Positions 56,242 to 57,301 of a DNA stretch of 57,301 nt are shown one piece after another (position 1 is the stretch's first letter; the number at the start of each line of letters is the position of its first letter). Origin of the DNA: Thermoplasmata archaeon (lineage in GTDB: Archaea > Thermoplasmatota > Thermoplasmata > Lutacidiplasmatales > UBA184). The notes below the pieces were generated by a model that saw only the letters and a list, made by a program, of their open reading frames with translations, had not been told where the DNA came from and did no database searches. The stretch covers positions 1-57,301 of the forward strand of contig JAKIVR010000007.1 of assembly GCA_022750455.1 (NCBI GenBank), in the 5' to 3' direction. The position numbers and the translations under genes are program-made.

Positions 56242-57301
56242 CCGCATACGACCCCGAAACCGCCACGTTCCTCGTCGCCGGACCGGTCCGAATCCACCCG
56301 CGCGTCCTCCGGGTCATGAGCACCCCGTCGCTCAATCACCGCGGAGACGCGTTCAAACAGGTCGTCGGAGACATTCGCGAGTTGCTCCCGGTGCTGTTCG
56401 ATGCGAAAGGCCACCAGTCCGTGATCACGGGCAGCGGGACGGCCGGCATCGAGGCCGTCTACTCGAACCTGCTCCGAACGGGAGACCGGACCCTGGTGAT
56501 CACCAACGGGAACTTCGGCGAGCGGAGCGAGGACATCGCCCGGCGGTACTGCGACCATGTGACGACGATCAAGGCGCCGTGGGGCCAGGGCCTCCCGGTG
56601 GAGGCGGTCACGGCGGAGCTCGAGAAGGGCGACGTCCGGGCCGTCTGCGTCGTCTACAACGAGACGAGCGTCGGATTGACGAACGATCTCGCCCGCATCC
56701 AGGCCCCGATCCGAAAGTCCGGCGCCCTGTTCCTGGTCGATGGGATCTCGGCGGTCGGAGGGATCCGCGTGCCGATCCAGGAGTGGGGGGTCGACGCGCT
56801 CGTGGCCGGCAGCCAAAAGGGGCTCGCCGCGCCCGCGGGTCTCGCGCTGGTGCACCTCTCGGACCGGGCCCGGGCCGAGCTGAAGCCTCGGAGCTACTAT
56901 CTCGACCTCGTCAGCCACCTCGCGAGCTTCGAGAAGAACGAGACCCCGTTCACCCCGGCCGTCCCCCTCTTCCTCGCCCTGCGCGAGGCGCTGCGCCTCC
57001 TGAAGGAGGAGACGTTGGCCGGCCGCATCGAGCGAGGCCACCTCCTCGCGGAAGGGACACGCGCGGCGGCCGCCGCCATCGGGCTCTCCCTGTTCCCGGA
57101 TCCCCGGTTCGCGTCCGACACCGTGACCGCGCTGAAGAACCCCGAGGGGCTTCCCGAGGACTCCGTGCGCAAGGAGCTCCAATCGAAGTACCACGTCCTG
57201 CTGCAGGGCGGTCAGGCTTCGCTCAAGGGGAAGATCTTCCGGATCGGCCACATGGGCATCGCCGACTGGTCGGACCTTCTCATCACCTTCGCGGGGCTCG
57301 A
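56238..57301 (+). CDS. Class V aminotransferase (serine-pyruvate/alanine-glyoxylate type), partial at window end
   Basis: ATGA overlap with serA; VAGPVRIHPRVLRVMSTPSLNHRG, ITGSGTAGIEAV, LVDGISAVGGIRV, GSQKGLAAPAGLAL (PLP Lys). Confidence 0.92.
   Translation, partial: MTAYDPETATFLVAGPVRIHPRVLRVMSTPSLNHRGDAFKQVVGDIRELLPVLFDAKGHQSVITGSGTAGIEAVYSNLLRTGDRTLVITNGNFGERSEDIARRYCDHVTTIKAPWGQGLPVEAVTAELEKGDVRAVCVVYNETSVGLTNDLARIQAPIRKSGALFLVDGISAVGGIRVPIQEWGVDALVAGSQKGLAAPAGLALVHLSDRARAELKPRSYYLDLVSHLASFEKNETPFTPAVPLFLALREALRLLKEETLAGRIERGHLLAEGTRAAAAAIGLSLFPDPRFASDTVTALKNPEGLPEDSVRKELQSKYHVLLQGGQASLKGKIFRIGHMGIADWSDLLITFAGL

Noticed and set aside
1-57301. CRISPR array, transposase or prophage
   Set aside because: No regularly spaced repeats, no transposase/integrase or phage structural motifs seen in the translated ORFs

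Overview
This 57.3 kb GC-rich window comes from an archaeal chromosome, most likely Thermoplasmatota (inference from gene content: S3Ae, RpoK, archaeal UMP kinase, thermopsin, T2SE/T2SF pilus motor genes, intron-bearing tRNAs, TATA-box promoters). Most of it is dense and housekeeping-like. RNA genes are four tRNAs (Met and Tyr, both with introns at position 37/38, plus Gly-CCC and Gly-GCC) and one 5S rRNA. Main protein blocks: an AAA+/VWA pair; arginine deiminase; an ABC-2 exporter; a type IV pilus-like operon with two motor ATPases and two platform proteins, ending in a start/stop-coupled DNA methyltransferase; a hybrid histidine kinase and a response regulator with an unusual insertion; nucleotide and pentose metabolism genes; a PaaA/BoxB-like di-iron protein beside an enoyl-CoA hydratase; translin/DUF357; a thermopsin-like secreted protease; GT4 and GH57 genes; a DUF4129/DUF58/MoxR cluster split by other genes; an ArsR regulator with a 28-bp operator-like palindrome followed by three overlapping AHSA1/SRPBCC paralogues; and serA with a class V aminotransferase (cut by the window end). 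I saw no CRISPR array, transposon or prophage. Family assignments are from reading motifs by eye; no searches were run. Many long antisense ORFs in the supplied track look like high-GC artefacts.
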